Made by a program: the position numbers and the translations under genes. The notes under the pieces were generated by a model. It searched no databases. It was not told the origin of the DNA and saw only the letters and a list, made by a program, of their open reading frames with translations. From Sclerotiophoma versabilis (Eukaryota; Ascomycota; Dothideomycetes; Pleosporales; Didymellaceae), in the NCBI GenBank assembly GCA_012274445.1, contig JAAROD010000004.1, positions 1,488,001 through 1,552,000 of the forward strand: DNA of 64,000 nt, written 5' to 3'. Positions 1-10,627 of the stretch are shown piece by piece (position 1 is the stretch's first letter; the number at the start of each line of letters is the position of its first letter).

Positions 1-1613
1 GTGCATTCTTCTGGGAGAGCAGAATGGGCTATTGCCTCTCGGGTGATGTTATACATCTGTCTTCTGCCCATCTCATCTGAGAAGTCGAGCGTGAGAGACA
101 CGTGTAGGAGTTGCTGCGCGACAAAAGTGCAGTCCTCGATAAGCTCCTGCGCCTCATCCGCCTTAGGATCATCCTCATCTAACACTGCGCCCTTTTCAAC
201 ATTCGTTGTTACGGTGTTGAGCTCCTTTTGAAGAACAACGGCGAAATTTGAGACCTCAGGCAGTTTGTCCTCAATAATCTCTCGCACTCGGTCGTCATCA
301 GTGTCCTGACAGTAGTCATTTAGGCTTCGTACGACGAATGCAGCTGACGGATCCAGGTTTAACCAAAAGTTGTGATCAAACGTAATGGCCTCGCGATAGT
401 CGGGTCTTCCAGCCCAGAATTCCTTCATGGCTTCGTGCGCCATGCCGCCCTCGTCACCAGAGTGAACAATATCAATGCGCTCCAGCAACTCGCACAGGGC
501 TTCACGGCTTGGCGGGGCTGTCGTACCTGGCACCCTTTCCTCCTCTGGTCGTGTGTCGCGCCTAGAAGCGCAGTCCTCAATCCAGCGTTCGTAGAACAAC
601 CGTGCTGCAGCCTTTCGCACAGTATCATCTCGGTCTCTCAGCCCCCAGCGTATCAACTTCTCACGCTCAACTAGCGAGAGATGACGGAAATCTCCAAGGG
701 TCGGGAGGATTCGGGTATAGACTATCCTTCGTGTAGCGGGGTCCATGTCTCGAGCTCGCTCAAGCTGATAGCGCAATGTTGTCGGCCAGTAGGGTATATT
801 GGTGAGAATGGCGCGCCGTACTTGAGCATCTGGATCATTAACCATGATACTCACAAGCCTGTCAAGGATTGGGCCGGCCTCGTCGTCACTATCCTCCTCG
901 TCCTCGTCTTCGTCGTCATTACCAGCAAGACGGCCTAGGCCCAGAACTGCCTGGACACGCACAGAAGGCTCCTTATCCCGCAGACGCTTCGTCAGACCGA
1001 CTCTGATGAGGGCGAAGATGTCGTTGTCAATCTGCTCAAGACTGTTGAGCATTTGTGTGACGGTCTGAGTGGCGCGAAATCGGACTGTTTTGTCTCTCGA
1101 TTGCAGGAGGTGGAGTATGGTCTTGAGGATTTGAGTATTCAGTCGAGTGCTGGGCGTCTCGACTTGTTCGTTCTCGTCTTCCATTGTCCCAGCGAAGTTC
1201 TTGTAGTCTTTCTCGGTCGCATATTTGAGGAAAGCAGTGAAGAAGCGAACGACGCGGTCGCCAGCGGGTTCGCTCTTCTTCACGTGCATAACGCGCAGGA
1301 CGGCGCGCACCACCTCATGGTTGAATTCCTCCTCGTCGAAGTCCTCGTGCTCCTCTTCCTGGCCCTTCTTGCCCTTCTTAACAGTTACTGGAGGCTCAAA
1401 GCAACATTCCTCCTGAATCTTCCGCAACGTGACGACTAATTTGCGCTGTGTTGCTGTGGTCTTCTGGGCGTCGCTGAACACCTGCACGATCCGGGTGCGC
1501 AGTGAGGTGACGGGGCCTTCGTCAGGAACTTCGATGGTCGATGATCGCGCAGATTTGGTGCCGGCGCCTGTGCGTGTGGCGCGCGTCGAGCGCGTCGTCG
1601 TCCTCGCTGGCAT
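1..1613 (-). CDS. cnd3: Condensin complex subunit 3 (CAP-G/Cnd3/Ycg1), 3'-truncated by window edge
   Basis: This is the HEAT-repeat regulatory subunit of condensin, which acts with the SMC2-SMC4 ATPase in mitotic chromosome compaction. The reading frame is open from the ATG at 1613 to the window edge without introns, giving the first 537 residues; the C-terminal half lies outside. Visible family traits are a basic Thr/Arg-rich start, a conserved early helix (TRIVQVFSDAQKT), repeated HEAT helices such as DKTVRFRATQTVTQML and DKEPSVRVQAVLGLGRLAG, and then an acidic Asp/Glu patch of about 16 residues. The start is the first ATG; no in-frame ATG lies nearby upstream. It is divergent from mrpl1 with only 168 bp between the start codons, so the promoter is shared. 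The assignment rests on recognised family pattern; a generic HEAT protein is the alternative. Confidence 0.88.
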   Translation of the reverse strand, partial: MPARTTTRSTRATRTGAGTKSARSSTIEVPDEGPVTSLRTRIVQVFSDAQKTTATQRKLVVTLRKIQEECCFEPPVTVKKGKKGQEEEHEDFDEEEFNHEVVRAVLRVMHVKKSEPAGDRVVRFFTAFLKYATEKDYKNFAGTMEDENEQVETPSTRLNTQILKTILHLLQSRDKTVRFRATQTVTQMLNSLEQIDNDIFALIRVGLTKRLRDKEPSVRVQAVLGLGRLAGNDDEDEDEEDSDDEAGPILDRLVSIMVNDPDAQVRRAILTNIPYWPTTLRYQLERARDMDPATRRIVYTRILPTLGDFRHLSLVEREKLIRWGLRDRDDTVRKAAARLFYERWIEDCASRRDTRPEEERVPGTTAPPSREALCELLERIDIVHSGDEGGMAHEAMKEFWAGRPDYREAITFDHNFWLNLDPSAAFVVRSLNDYCQDTDDDRVREIIEDKLPEVSNFAVVLQKELNTVTTNVEKGAVLDEDDPKADEAQELIEDCTFVAQQLLHVSLTLDFSDEMGRRQMYNITREAIAHSALPEEC

Positions 1614-1781
1614 CGTGGTGGTGGTGGTGTTGGTATGGCACTGAGGGGAAGCTGCGTGTTTGTTTACGCGCGCCCAAAGCGGAAAGCGGCGAGAAACGCC
1701 AAGTCCGGACCCCCGAGGCGCCGAACTTCGACAACTTTTGGCCAACAGCACGCGCCAGCCATCATCATCTGCAACGCCGCC

Positions 1782-2726
1782 ATGGCCGCCCCACGCTCGC
1801 TCGCAGCGACGTTCAGCGTAACACGGCTCGCTTCATCGTCGCTGTCGACCCTCCGCCCTGAAGTTTGCCGATTCGCAACGCCCGCATACCAGACCGTTCG
1901 ATGCGCAACCACATCAAAGTCGCAGCCCGCGAAGAAGAAGAAGGCCCGCAACACGTTCCGCCAATATGACCTGAAGAAGACGGAGCAATTCGCGCTCGTC
2001 GACGCAATGCAGTACATCCGCGCCTTCGAAGTCGGGCGGAATCCCTCGTCCTCCAAGTACGAATTGCACGTCCGCCTGCGCACCCTCAAGAACGGCCCTG
2101 TAGTGCGAAACAGGTTACGGCTGCCACACTCGGTCAAGACAGATCTGCGCATCTGTGTCATTGCGCCTTCCGACTCTAAGGTTGGGCAGGAGGCTCGCTC
2201 AGCAGGTGCAACGCTGGTCGGCGAGGAAGAGATCTTCAAGCAGATCCAGGAGGGTGTTATCGAGTTCGACAGGTGTATCTGCCACGTCGACTCGCTGCAG
2301 AAGCTTAACAAGGCGGGCTTGGGAAGGGTACTGGGTCCTAAGGGACTGATGCCGAGCACGAAGACAGGCACCGTCGTAACGAACGTCGGGCCGACTGTGA
2401 GGAATATGGTTGGTGGTAGCGAGTACAGAGAGAGGCTAGGTGTGATTCGCATGGCGGTCGGACAGCTGGGCTTCACTCCTGCGGAAATGCAGGAGAACAT
2501 CAAGTCGTTCATGGACGCGTTGAAGAAGGACATCTCACAACTGCAGGACCGCGTGTCCAAGGAGATCCACGAAGTGGTATGTCAGATGCTTTGCAAAGAA
2601 CTGCTATAGCAACTGCTAACAATTTGCCAGGTTCTCAGCTCCACAAACGCACCGGGATTCACACTAAACGGCGAATTCAAGGGCCCGAACTCGATATCAC
2701 CGGCCCTCCTCACTGGCCCGTTGTAA
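1782..2726 (+). CDS. mrpl1: Mitochondrial large-subunit ribosomal protein L1 (uL1m)
   Basis: uL1 homologue of the mitochondrial ribosome, where it forms the mobile L1 stalk near the E site. Exons are 1782-2576 and 2631-2726, and the 54-bp intron has a CTGCTAAC branch. The protein is 296 aa. The first ~55 residues are Arg/Ser/Ala-rich and look like a mitochondrial presequence. The L1 domain follows, with the signature segment GLGRVLGPKGLMPSTKTGTV. Exon 2 supplies the family ending VLSSTNAPGFTLNGEF, which supports the splice. An in-frame TTG-started extension from 1635 is ignored because the ATG at 1782 begins the presequence. It shares a 168-bp promoter with the condensin gene. Confidence 0.9.
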
Positions 2727-2800
2727 ATTCCATGTAGCTTTTCCGTTGTACAAACAATGTACCATATCAACGCCATCGCTATGCTGGTATCATGATTTCT

Positions 2801-3712
2801 TTACCTTGTCTTCAGCGTCTTGAGCACCTTGATCGCCTCGCCTGACTCGTCCATATCCGCATATATCTTCATGATCTGCATCACCCTCCCAGAACCAGCC
2901 GTCCCAGCCCTCTTCGCCTGCTGCAGCGCGGTACTCAGATCGAGTAGCAACGTACTACGCACCTTGGTCAACCTTGGTGTCTGCGCAACAACGAATGGAT
3001 GCTCGTCCAATCCTTTGACCACCTCATTGACAAGTCTGTACAGCACAACATTCCTCCTCAACCTTGCAACGCTCGTTCCATACTGCGCATCTTCATCCTC
3101 GTCCTCCTCGCCCTCGCTCTCACTGCTGTCGCTCACATCCCCGGCACCCCGGGCCTCACTAACAGCAACGCCTGCCTCACACTCTCTCAGCCTCTCATCG
3201 AACTCAACCAGCCGCCTCCCGACCTCAATCTGCTGCCGCGCAAGTCTCCGCTTCTTCACCAACTGACCAACTTCATCCTCCCTCTCACGCACCAGCGCCT
3301 CCAGCAGCGCTACCTCTTTCCCAAAGCCTAGCAGTCCGACCCTCACGCCCTCGATCTTCTCCTCGCCGCCGCGCAGGCTGTTGCCCAGCGTCAGGAAGTC
3401 GGCGTAGTTTGCATTGACGAGGTCGAGCAGTTCTCGCGACAGCAGCTGGCTGCGTGAGCGCAATTCGGCGCGCAGGTCTTCGAGGGTCTGGTGGCGGTTG
3501 GATAGGGTGGCAAGGTAGGCTGAGGGGGTAAAGCCGGGTTGGAGGAAGTCTGCGCGCGCGAGGGGTTTGGCGAAGGGCAGGGTGGACAGGTTGTCTTCGT
3601 CGTCCGAGGTGGAGGCCGAGGAGTCGGTGCGCGGGTCTGCAATCTGCGTTGTGGTTTGTTAATTGCAATGTCGTAGAGACGATGGTGGAAATCGCACGTG
3701 GAACTGGCTCAT
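2801..3712 (-). CDS. cog2: Conserved oligomeric Golgi complex subunit 2 (COG2), short fungal form
   Basis: COG2 belongs to the lobe-A part of the COG tether, which captures retrograde vesicles at the Golgi. Exons on the minus strand are 3712-3698 and 3643-2801. The 54-bp intron has donor GTGCGA and acceptor CGCAG, and the product is 285 aa. The evidence is the N-terminal COG2 pattern: a short acidic start, an FLQPGFTPSAYL motif, then LEDLRAELRSRSQLLSRELL and LVNANYADFLTLGNSLRGGE, followed by long coiled-coil helices. An acidic stretch (SDSSESEGEEDEDED) interrupts the helices. The gene stops where animal COG2 continues for several hundred residues; short COG2 proteins are usual in filamentous ascomycetes. 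The tiny first exon (MSQFH) is inferred from frame and splice signals and is the least certain part. It is divergent from NPY1. Confidence 0.82.
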
Positions 3713-3817
3713 TTTGTGCTCCTGGACGCTGTGCGGGCTTCACGAGCTCATCTGTTCGTTGTGTTGGACCCTCCCTACGACACGCAGCTGTTGCGCGGTC
3801 CGAATAAAGCTGCAGCC

Positions 3818-3833
3818 CCGATAAGCTTATCGG
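3818..3833. promoter_or_regulatory. 16-bp perfect palindrome with two GATA cores
   Basis: CCGATAAGCTTATCGG reads the same on both strands and contains GATAAG facing CTTATC. It lies in the 318-bp region between the divergent COG2 and NPY1 start codons. Fungal GATA factors bind GATAAG-type cores, so this could be a dyad operator; function is inference only. Confidence 0.35.
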
Positions 3834-4030
3834 TTCCGAAGCGCCGGCAAGGCCTCGGAACGGGACACGCTTCGTGACGACACAATACCAATTACCAAGC
3901 AGCGCGCCCCGCCGTGGGGCAATGCGTTGGCTGTGCGGTCGGCGTTTGCTGAGACTTCCCTCGATCCTCCAAACCCTTGATACACCTGGCGCACTCGCGT
4001 TGCCTCGATATAGACGATTGACCAAGGATT

Positions 4031-5391
4031 ATGGCCCCGCTTCCCCAGCCCGACCTCCCTGAGCCCGCGCACCCAAACGTCGATTCGATGCTGAGCCGCA
4101 AGTTTGGGAAGGAGGTTGCGAACTACTTTTCTGGTACATATGAGTTCCAATTCATTCTCCCACAAATGCACACACTGATCATGGCGCCCAGGCTCCCCCT
4201 TGAACCGCGTGTCCTTCCTGCGCCCCGACCACACCTTCCTTTCCTCTGCCCTGCGCCACCCCTCGGCGACCTTCATCCTCTTCAAGAACATCGAGCCGCT
4301 CGTGTCCTCTCCGACTTCGCTCGCCCGTGTTTCCTACGCGGACGTTGAGCCCATCATCGGCAAGGACATCTTCAACACGACCGAGGAGGATGTCATCGCG
4401 CAGTACAACTCGAGCTTGTACATCCCGCAGATCGTATTCCTGGGCCTGGACGAGAGGAAGGAAGGCTTCGTGTACAAGGAGCATTACAAGGGGCAGCCGT
4501 GGTTTGCACTCGACGTCACGCCCAAGGGCAGCGTCAAGGATGCCGCAGAGGCGCTGATTTCCAAGCTGCAGGGCCAAGGCCTGGACTTCAGCAAAGGGCG
4601 GATGCACATGAGCCTGCCAGCCGAAGAAGGTACAAAGCGCCTCCTACATGTACCATGCAAGTGAAAAGGACCATGCTGATGTACTTGTTCCAGCCGCCAT
4701 CTACGCCGAAGCCCGCCACCTACTCGACTGGAACGCACGCAACCCCTTCTGCGCCAGTTGTGGATACAAAACTCTCTCCGTGAATGCTGGCTTCAAGCGC
4801 ACCTGCCCGCCCAAAGACGTTGCCCATGCTGTCGACGCATCGACGCCCGGCGAACGGCCCCCCTGCGCAACACGCACCGGCATCTCCAACCTGTGCTTCC
4901 CGCGCACCGACCCCACCGTCATCATGGCCGTCGTCAGCGCAGACGGCAAGCGCATCCTGCTCGGCCGCCAGAAGCGCTGGCCACAGTACTGGTACAGCAC
5001 GCTCGCCGGCTTCCTGGAGCCCGCCGAGAGTGTCGAGGAGGCGGTGCGCAGAGAGGTCTGGGAGGAGTCTGGCGTGCACTTGGGCCGCGTTGTCATTCAC
5101 AGCACCCAGCCCTGGCCGTACCCCGCGAACCTCATGATCGGCGCGATTGGCCAGGCCATTCCCGAGGGCGAGAAGGTGCATCTGGGCCACGATGCTGAGC
5201 TGGAAGACGCAAAGTGGTTTGAGGCCGGTGAGGTCAGGGAGGCACTTAGGGTCGGGACTAGTGGGTTGGGTGAGGAGCCCGGGCCAGAGTGGAAGGAGGG
5301 CGGACTGAGGTTGCCGCCTAAGACGGCGATTGCACACCAGTTGATCAGCGCTATGGTGAACGGGTTCGCGAGCGGGTCGCCCATGATCTGA
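4031..5391 (+). CDS. npy1: NADH pyrophosphatase / Nudix hydrolase (Npy1/NudC type)
   Basis: Hydrolyses NADH to NMNH and AMP; the family also includes enzymes acting on NAD-capped RNA. Exons are 4031-4133, 4192-4629 and 4694-5391, with introns of 58 and 64 bp, giving 412 aa. An N-terminal NUDIX-like domain is followed by a zinc-ribbon-like segment (CASCGYKTLSVNAGFKRTC). The Nudix box is complete: GFLEPAESVEEAVRREVWEESG, with the REVWEE core. Just after it, QPWPYPANLM matches the SQPWPFPxS-type motif that marks NADH pyrophosphatases. Both introns interrupt conserved segments and restore frame. The C-terminus (GSPMI) is not an obvious peroxisomal PTS1, unlike the yeast enzyme. The gene converges on the cysteine synthase gene with 96 bp between the stops. 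Confidence 0.92.
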
Positions 5392-5487
5392 GGTACATCT
5401 GGAGCCAGTGTAGTGGAAGCGTTGGAGTTCAGGGGATGTAGAGTAGACCTGTAGATGATGAAATGGTTATATTTACAACTGCCATGC

Positions 5488-6710
5488 CTATGGCAGCACA
5501 ATGTACTTCTTCAAGTGCTCCGGAATCGCATCATACAGCTTCTTCTCGTCCAGCCACTTCCTGCTAAACAGCCGATCCGCATACCGATACGCGCCATCAC
5601 ACAGCAGCGTCACGACCGTGCTGCCCTTGCCCAGCTTCTCGGCAACCTCCTTCGCCGCAACGACATTCAGACACGAACTCGCGCCTAGATACAACCCCTC
5701 CTCGTCCAAGCAGCGGTACACCATCTCAATCGTCTTCTCGTCGCTGATGTGCACACTGCCGTCCAGCAGATCGATGTCCGGCTTGAGATTATCCGTCACT
5801 CGCCCCTGGCCAATGCCCTCCGTAATCGACCCGCCCTTGCGCTCCGCTAGCTTGCCGCCGCTCTGGATGTAACTGTGCAGCACGCTGCCCGGAGGATCGG
5901 CAAGAAACGCCTTGACACGGCCCCCGCTCTTCTCCTTAAGGTAGCGCGTGGTGCCCGCGAGCGAGCCGCCGGTGCCAGTCGCGCATGTAAACGCGTCGAT
6001 CTCGCCGTTGGTCTGGTGCCAGATCTCCGGCCCTGTGGTCTCGATGTGCGCCTGTCGGTTGGCGACGTTGTCGAACTGGTTCGTCCACACGGCGTTGTCC
6101 AGGCGTGCGGCGTGACGTGCGGCCTGGTGGTTGTAGTTTTCCGGGTTGTCGAAGGCGACAGCGGGCACGGGGTAGACCTCTGCGCCCAGCAGTCGCAGCA
6201 GGTCGATCTTGCCCTGCGACTGCGTGTTGGGCATGTAAATGACGAGTTTGTAGCCTTTGGAGCGGCACACGTGTGCGAGCCCGATGCCCGTGTTGCCTGC
6301 GGTGCCTTCGATGACAGTGCCGCCGGGCTTCAGCAGGCCTGCTTTTTCGGCGTGTTCGACGACGAAGAGCGCGGCGCGGTCTTTCACGCTGCCGCCTGGA
6401 TTCTGGAATTCCGCCTTGCCTAGGATGTTGCACCCGGTTTCTTCGGAGAGCTTCTTGAGCCTGATGAGTGGGGTTTTGCCGATTGCTGCGTCTTGTTAGT
6501 AGAAGCTCGTGTGATATCAGTCCATGCGATCAGTCTGTGCGATCAATTCATGTGAACACTGCGATTGAGCATACCATCAAGAAAACCCCGCTGCCCAACA
6601 CCCTGAGCTTTGGAAATGCCAATCGCAGTCTGGTGGTTGGCCTCGAAAGAGACAGCGTCAGCACTCCTGCGCGCCGAGGCGGCAAACTGCCGCGCTGCTG
6701 TTCTGAACAT
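5488..6710 (-). CDS. Mitochondrial cysteine synthase-like PLP enzyme (Mcy1/Cys12 type)
   Basis: Fold-type II PLP enzyme of the O-acetylserine sulfhydrylase family. Minus-strand exons are 6710-6575 and 6485-5488, with an 89-bp intron, giving 377 aa. The N-terminus (MFRTAARQFAASARRSADAV) is Arg/Ala/Ser-rich and looks like a mitochondrial presequence. The PLP lysine lies in QNPGGSVKDR. GTAGNTGIG is the substrate/phosphate loop and TGTGGSLAG the PLP phosphate-binding loop. The longer internal segments (such as ITEGIGQGRVTDNL) resemble yeast YGR012W/Mcy1 and S. pombe Cys12 more than the cytosolic CysB-type enzyme, so the in vivo reaction may not be bulk cysteine synthesis. The first exon was placed by splice signals and frame. 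Confidence 0.88.
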
Positions 6711-7539
6711 TGTGGCGTGTTTAACAGAACAAAAGCGTGGTGTCGCAGCTCGAGGTATTTCAAAGCTGTCGATGATGTCGGCGAATCAGACCTCGGGAGC
6801 ATGCGACGACCCGATGTCGCAATCCCGCGGACTTGATGGCGCTAGCTGCGTTGGGGATGAAGTCTGTGTTGCCGTGTCGTTGACTTCGCCGTTGCTGCGT
6901 TTATCTCATCCCGAAGGCGTGACTCGTATCATGGGGAGGAGCTGTGCGTGAATATCTATCAGGTTAGTTCCATTCGATCTTAAGGCGAATTGCAAGCCAA
7001 GATAGGGATCTTGTGTTGCCAGTCTCTTCCTGCTCAACTTCGTTTTCGCCGATTGTGTACTATGTGGCGAGTGGGTGATAGGATATTTACGTTGCCAAAT
7101 GAGGTGTGGACTGACAGCCAACGTTTGATTGGGCGTCTACCTATTACACAGCCAGACATGAACTTCAAACATGAGTCTAGGATTGCAGGCTATCTACTAT
7201 CCAAAGAATCTTTAGGACTACAATCGACAGAAACTGAAAAACTTTAGTGTTGCGTTGCCCTAAGTCTGCACGCTTTGCTGGTTATACAAGTGCTTTGGAA
7301 TGTTAGCGCGGTCAAAGCGGATGCATTGGGGGGGGGGGGGGGGGGGGGGGGTTTGAAATGCCTGGACTATGGCTGCATCTTTGGAGTGGGCGGTCTTTTC
7401 GGAGCTATTAGTTTGTTATGCAGCCCACGAGCGTGTCAGGCAGCTTCTTGAGCAAGAACAAGTGAACACGGTGCACAGATTTAGTGGCGACGAAAGATGA
7501 GCAACAGTACCTCTGTATGATCTGCGGGGCGTACTTTAG
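6711..7539. other. Gene-free stretch upstream of the cysteine synthase gene
   Basis: Contains the cysteine synthase 5' region and then AT-richer DNA with only short ORFs that look like chance. The notable element is the G run at 7328-7351, listed separately. The left part borders the decayed monooxygenase. No RNA gene or terminal repeat was seen. Confidence 0.5.
7328..7351 (+). repeat. Poly-G tract of 24 bases
   Basis: An uninterrupted run of 24 G lies in non-coding DNA. Such runs can form G-quadruplexes, mutate in length, or mark low-quality assembly. A second, 12-G run lies at 53667-53678. Confidence 0.95.
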
Positions 7540-7549
7540 AAACTTATTT

Positions 7550-8216
7550 ATTGGATCAAATACGCCAAAGATACAGCACTACTTGAGGCGTTCGGTCGTG
7601 CATTCACAGATAAATATCTGTGGTGCCTCGATCAGCAAGTCTCCACATCTCACGGCGTACGATTCTGTCTGTACCATCGGCACTATCAAGAATGTCACCG
7701 TGGAAGTTTTCTTTCCCTTCAGTAACGACTTGCACCCCTCCAGTAAATTGTTCGCTTTTAGTGACGCCTTTGCTGGTGACAACCTTTGACGTGTCGCGAA
7801 GGTTGTCTTATGGGATCTAAACTGTATCTGATGGTCCGAAAGGATAGTTCCGTAACCAAGTCTGTGATATTAGCACTGAGACGACAAGTATTCAAGTTAG
7901 CTCATCACTTGTTGAGATGCATAGAAGTATTCTTGCCCTTTGCTATGACCTGCCCATGCTCGTTCCACATAGAGGAAGTTTCGAACGCGTTTTAGTCTTC
8001 GACTAGGGTCTTTATGTCACAGCAGCAGCTAAATTCATCTAGAATTAAAAAACTACTCAGGAAGATGCCAATACTTCCGCCTACGTCGGAAGTGATCCTG
8101 CCATACTTCTCCAAAACCAAGTAGTCGATTCGAATTTATTCGAGGCTGTTTGCAGGATTAAGTCTAGCGATCCTGCCTCCCGTTGTGACTACTATGATAT
8201 GCTTCTGTGTAGACAT
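7550..8216 (-). pseudogene. Decayed FAD-dependent monooxygenase (PaxM/salicylate-hydroxylase-like)
   Basis: Reading down the minus strand from an ATG at 8216, the frame resembles the FAD-binding start of fungal group-A flavin monooxygenases: a hydrophobic strand then TGGRIARL where GGGIAGL is expected. After a stop codon (TAA at 8138-8136) the same frame resumes as IDYLVLEKYGRITSDVGGSI, ILDEF and a stop at 7994. Further down come GYGTIL-DHQ (cf. GYxxxFLxRQ), DNLRDTSKVVTSK, GDILDSADGTDRIVRREMWR (cf. GDILVGADGxxSxVRxxMW) and CCIFGVFDP (cf. CxFGIS). These keep the family's order but need at least one in-frame stop and frame changes, and the Rossmann GxGxxG is damaged. The C-terminal half was not found. 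The identification is by pattern memory of the family. Confidence 0.72.
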
Positions 8217-8822
8217 GTTAGAGATGATACTTTAAATACGCTATTGATTACTGGACCTAGAGATACTCAAGCTGTGACGGAGTAGACCACAAGATAAAAA
8301 AGAGAAGTTTAGATGTTCCAGTGAGTTAATTGGGGAGCACAGAGTGCTATCTTTGATGTTGTTATGCTGCCAATTTGTGAAACCCAACCTCCCGATGCTC
8401 CTACTAGAAAGTTGATTATCCCATCTTGGCTGCGCCCCACGGATTATCGTACGGCCTAGTGATGCTGTTTTTCCAAATTTGTTAACTTTTCATTCATCGT
8501 ATTGTTTTGTCTTGTGGACAGACAGACTCAGAGCTCGTGAACTTGTTGGCGATGAGGACCGACATGTTTGCGCGCATTCTGCATGCTACCACGCACACAG
8601 AGCGCCTATCATCGAGTAAAGAACGTAGAAACGGCAGAAATACACATATTTACAACTTAAGGCGATAATAACCTTAACATCGAACCCTCGTGTGCCACCA
8701 AGATATCAGATCCTCAAAAGGCAACCTCGGCTACATTTAGCAGCATGAGATCTGTACAGCATTGCAAACAGCATCTTCCTAATTGTAGATCCAGAATTAT
8801 CAACTTCGCTATATAGGAATCG
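8217..8822. other. AT-rich spacer between two gene relics
   Basis: Lies between the divergent ends of the monooxygenase and DUF6536 relics. No ORF longer than chance, tRNA, repeat or terminal inverted repeat was recognised. Confidence 0.45.
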
Positions 8823-9840
8823 ATGGTTTTCCTAGTCACTCCCATCGTTAATATCTGGGGCCCTGTGGCTCATATGGAAGACCAACGTGTCCTTGACGAA
8901 GGGTACTGTGGACGCATCGAGACGTTAAGTTCTGGAATTTGTATTCTCATGGACGTTTTGGGCGCTACCCTGCTCAGTGTCAGCAATTTTTGTATGCAAT
9001 ATCTATACACTCCCACTAAGAAAGAGGTTGCTAAAGCGCAGGCGGCAAGGAGATGGCTCAATATTCGCATTCTGAGCTTTCGATATCTGAGATAATTCAG
9101 CCGACGCAGGCTACGTTTGTGGCTCTTATTAGGATGTAGCTCTATTGTATTGTATCTTCTGTAAGGTCTCTGCATCTTGGGAAGACTGTCCTGGTGTTGA
9201 CTGTCCAGTTATGACTTCAGTCAAACAAGCGTTTATCGACAACCCGGACTACCAAAATTCCACCAACTCAATTCTATACTCGAACTACCCGAAATAGATG
9301 TTGAAAGTTCTCGGATATAAGTCACAAAATGGCCTACTGAACAATTTGGATCTTGCTGAGTCTGTGTATGCGCACAACGCCATGGCCCAGTCAACCAGGC
9401 GTAGTCTCTTCGTTGTGACGGCTGACGAGAATATAAATCGTGGACCTTCCATGCTGGAGATAAGCAACAGAACTTAGTTTTGTGCTAGACTTCTAGCGCC
9501 AATGAAATACTAAGTCATTGGCATAACGATACCGATTCTCTAGACTAGATATGCATTGGACTTCCTTACAAAATAGATGTACCGTACCTCAATCAGCTCG
9601 GGGAGATCAAGAGGTATTCTGATACATGAGGTCATCTGCAGGCCCTTCTAATGGGCCTCACGGCTTCTGCGATCAATATCGGTGGCCTGTCGATTACTGT
9701 CTTATCGAACCAGCGATGCTACGGTGTCGACTCCACTTCAGCCCGGTAATTGGTATCGTCTTCACAATACTTAATTTCCATCAGTCTCAATGGATGTACC
9801 TGTCCTAACGTGCTATCTTTTGTGGCGTCGCACAACATAT
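8823..9840 (+). pseudogene. Decayed DUF6536-type fungal membrane protein
   Basis: An ORF from 8823 to 9095 contains GYCGRIETLSSGICILMDVL, then SVSNFCMQYLYTPTKKEVAK and ARRWLNIRILSFRYLR. This matches the fungal family pattern EGxCxxxxxLxTxxHLxINxLSTxLLxxSNYCMQCLxAPTRxEVDxAHxxRxWLDIGxxSxRNL. Frame then breaks. Later pieces in the same order are a segment around 9300-9460 ending MAQSTRRSLFVVTADENIN, and 9670-9808 reading WPVDYCLIEPAMLRCRLHFS, which matches the VxYCLSExxxExCxLxFS membrane segment. At least three stops and one frame change separate the pieces. No start exon was found. Function of the family is unknown; the gene appears dead. Confidence 0.62.
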
Positions 9841-10627
9841 TTCGGCTACTGTATTATGGGCTGATCTTCAGTTGGTCAAAGCAGTACGTAGCACCATTCT
9901 TCGACGAGAGAGACATTACAGCGAACAATATGAGTCTACTAAACATCCGCGATATGAGAAAGATCATAACAGATGTAGAACTATCTGGGACAAGCCGCGC
10001 TGGCGATAGGAAAACGCTGCGAGGCATGGTGACGGTCATTCTGTCGCACAAGATCACTCTACTATATATATTTACAGAGAAGAAAGGGTAGAAGTGTTCA
10101 CTTTTGCTCTCCTTTTCTCGGACATACATTTTCTATGGTCTCCGTAAGTTTCTTACTGAAAACTGCAGCTGACACTCAGTCAGATATACAATCGCTTTGA
10201 TCACCGCGGTTTGTCTCGCAAGAAATTCCGACTAGACTACGCTGGACCAGATTGTTCTTCTGTTGTGAAAGGTGTCGGTTTCCTCGATGTTGATGGAACT
10301 CAAACGCCAGCAGCTCTGTTGACCTGCTGGGTTTTTACTACGGTCGTAGTAGCTTTTCGAGCTGCTTTGACCCTAATTTTGATCCCGTATTGGAAAGTCT
10401 AGACAATACTATAGCTGGTCTTAGACACAGTGTGTATGAGCTCAGTATGCAACTACTGCTACCAGTAAAAGAACGGCCCGAGGCCGATCATAGTGTGCTA
10501 CATTGCTTGGCCGGATCCCAGCCAAGAAATACAATGCGCTGATGTTAGCATATGGTTCGATGCACCTGCCACTAGCGGAATTCCGCCCCACTCCGACTTC
10601 GGTAAAGCTCGGAGGGACTGATATTCG
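9841..10627. other. Region upstream of hapX without a supported gene
   Basis: Short ORFs only. It may hold the extreme 3' remnant of the DUF6536 relic and the hapX promoter. An open frame continuous with hapX exon 1 reaches back to about 10503, with in-frame ATGs at 10542 and 10560, so part of this stretch could be coding if translation starts upstream of 10701. Confidence 0.45.

Noticed and set aside
1616..1631. Short GTG/CAC triplet run at the condensin start
   Set aside because: A simple microsatellite-like stretch in the leader, too short to call as a repeat feature.
1664..2560. 298-codon minus-strand ORF opposite mrpl1
   Set aside because: It mirrors the ribosomal protein frame exactly and has no family features; a shadow of a codon-biased gene.
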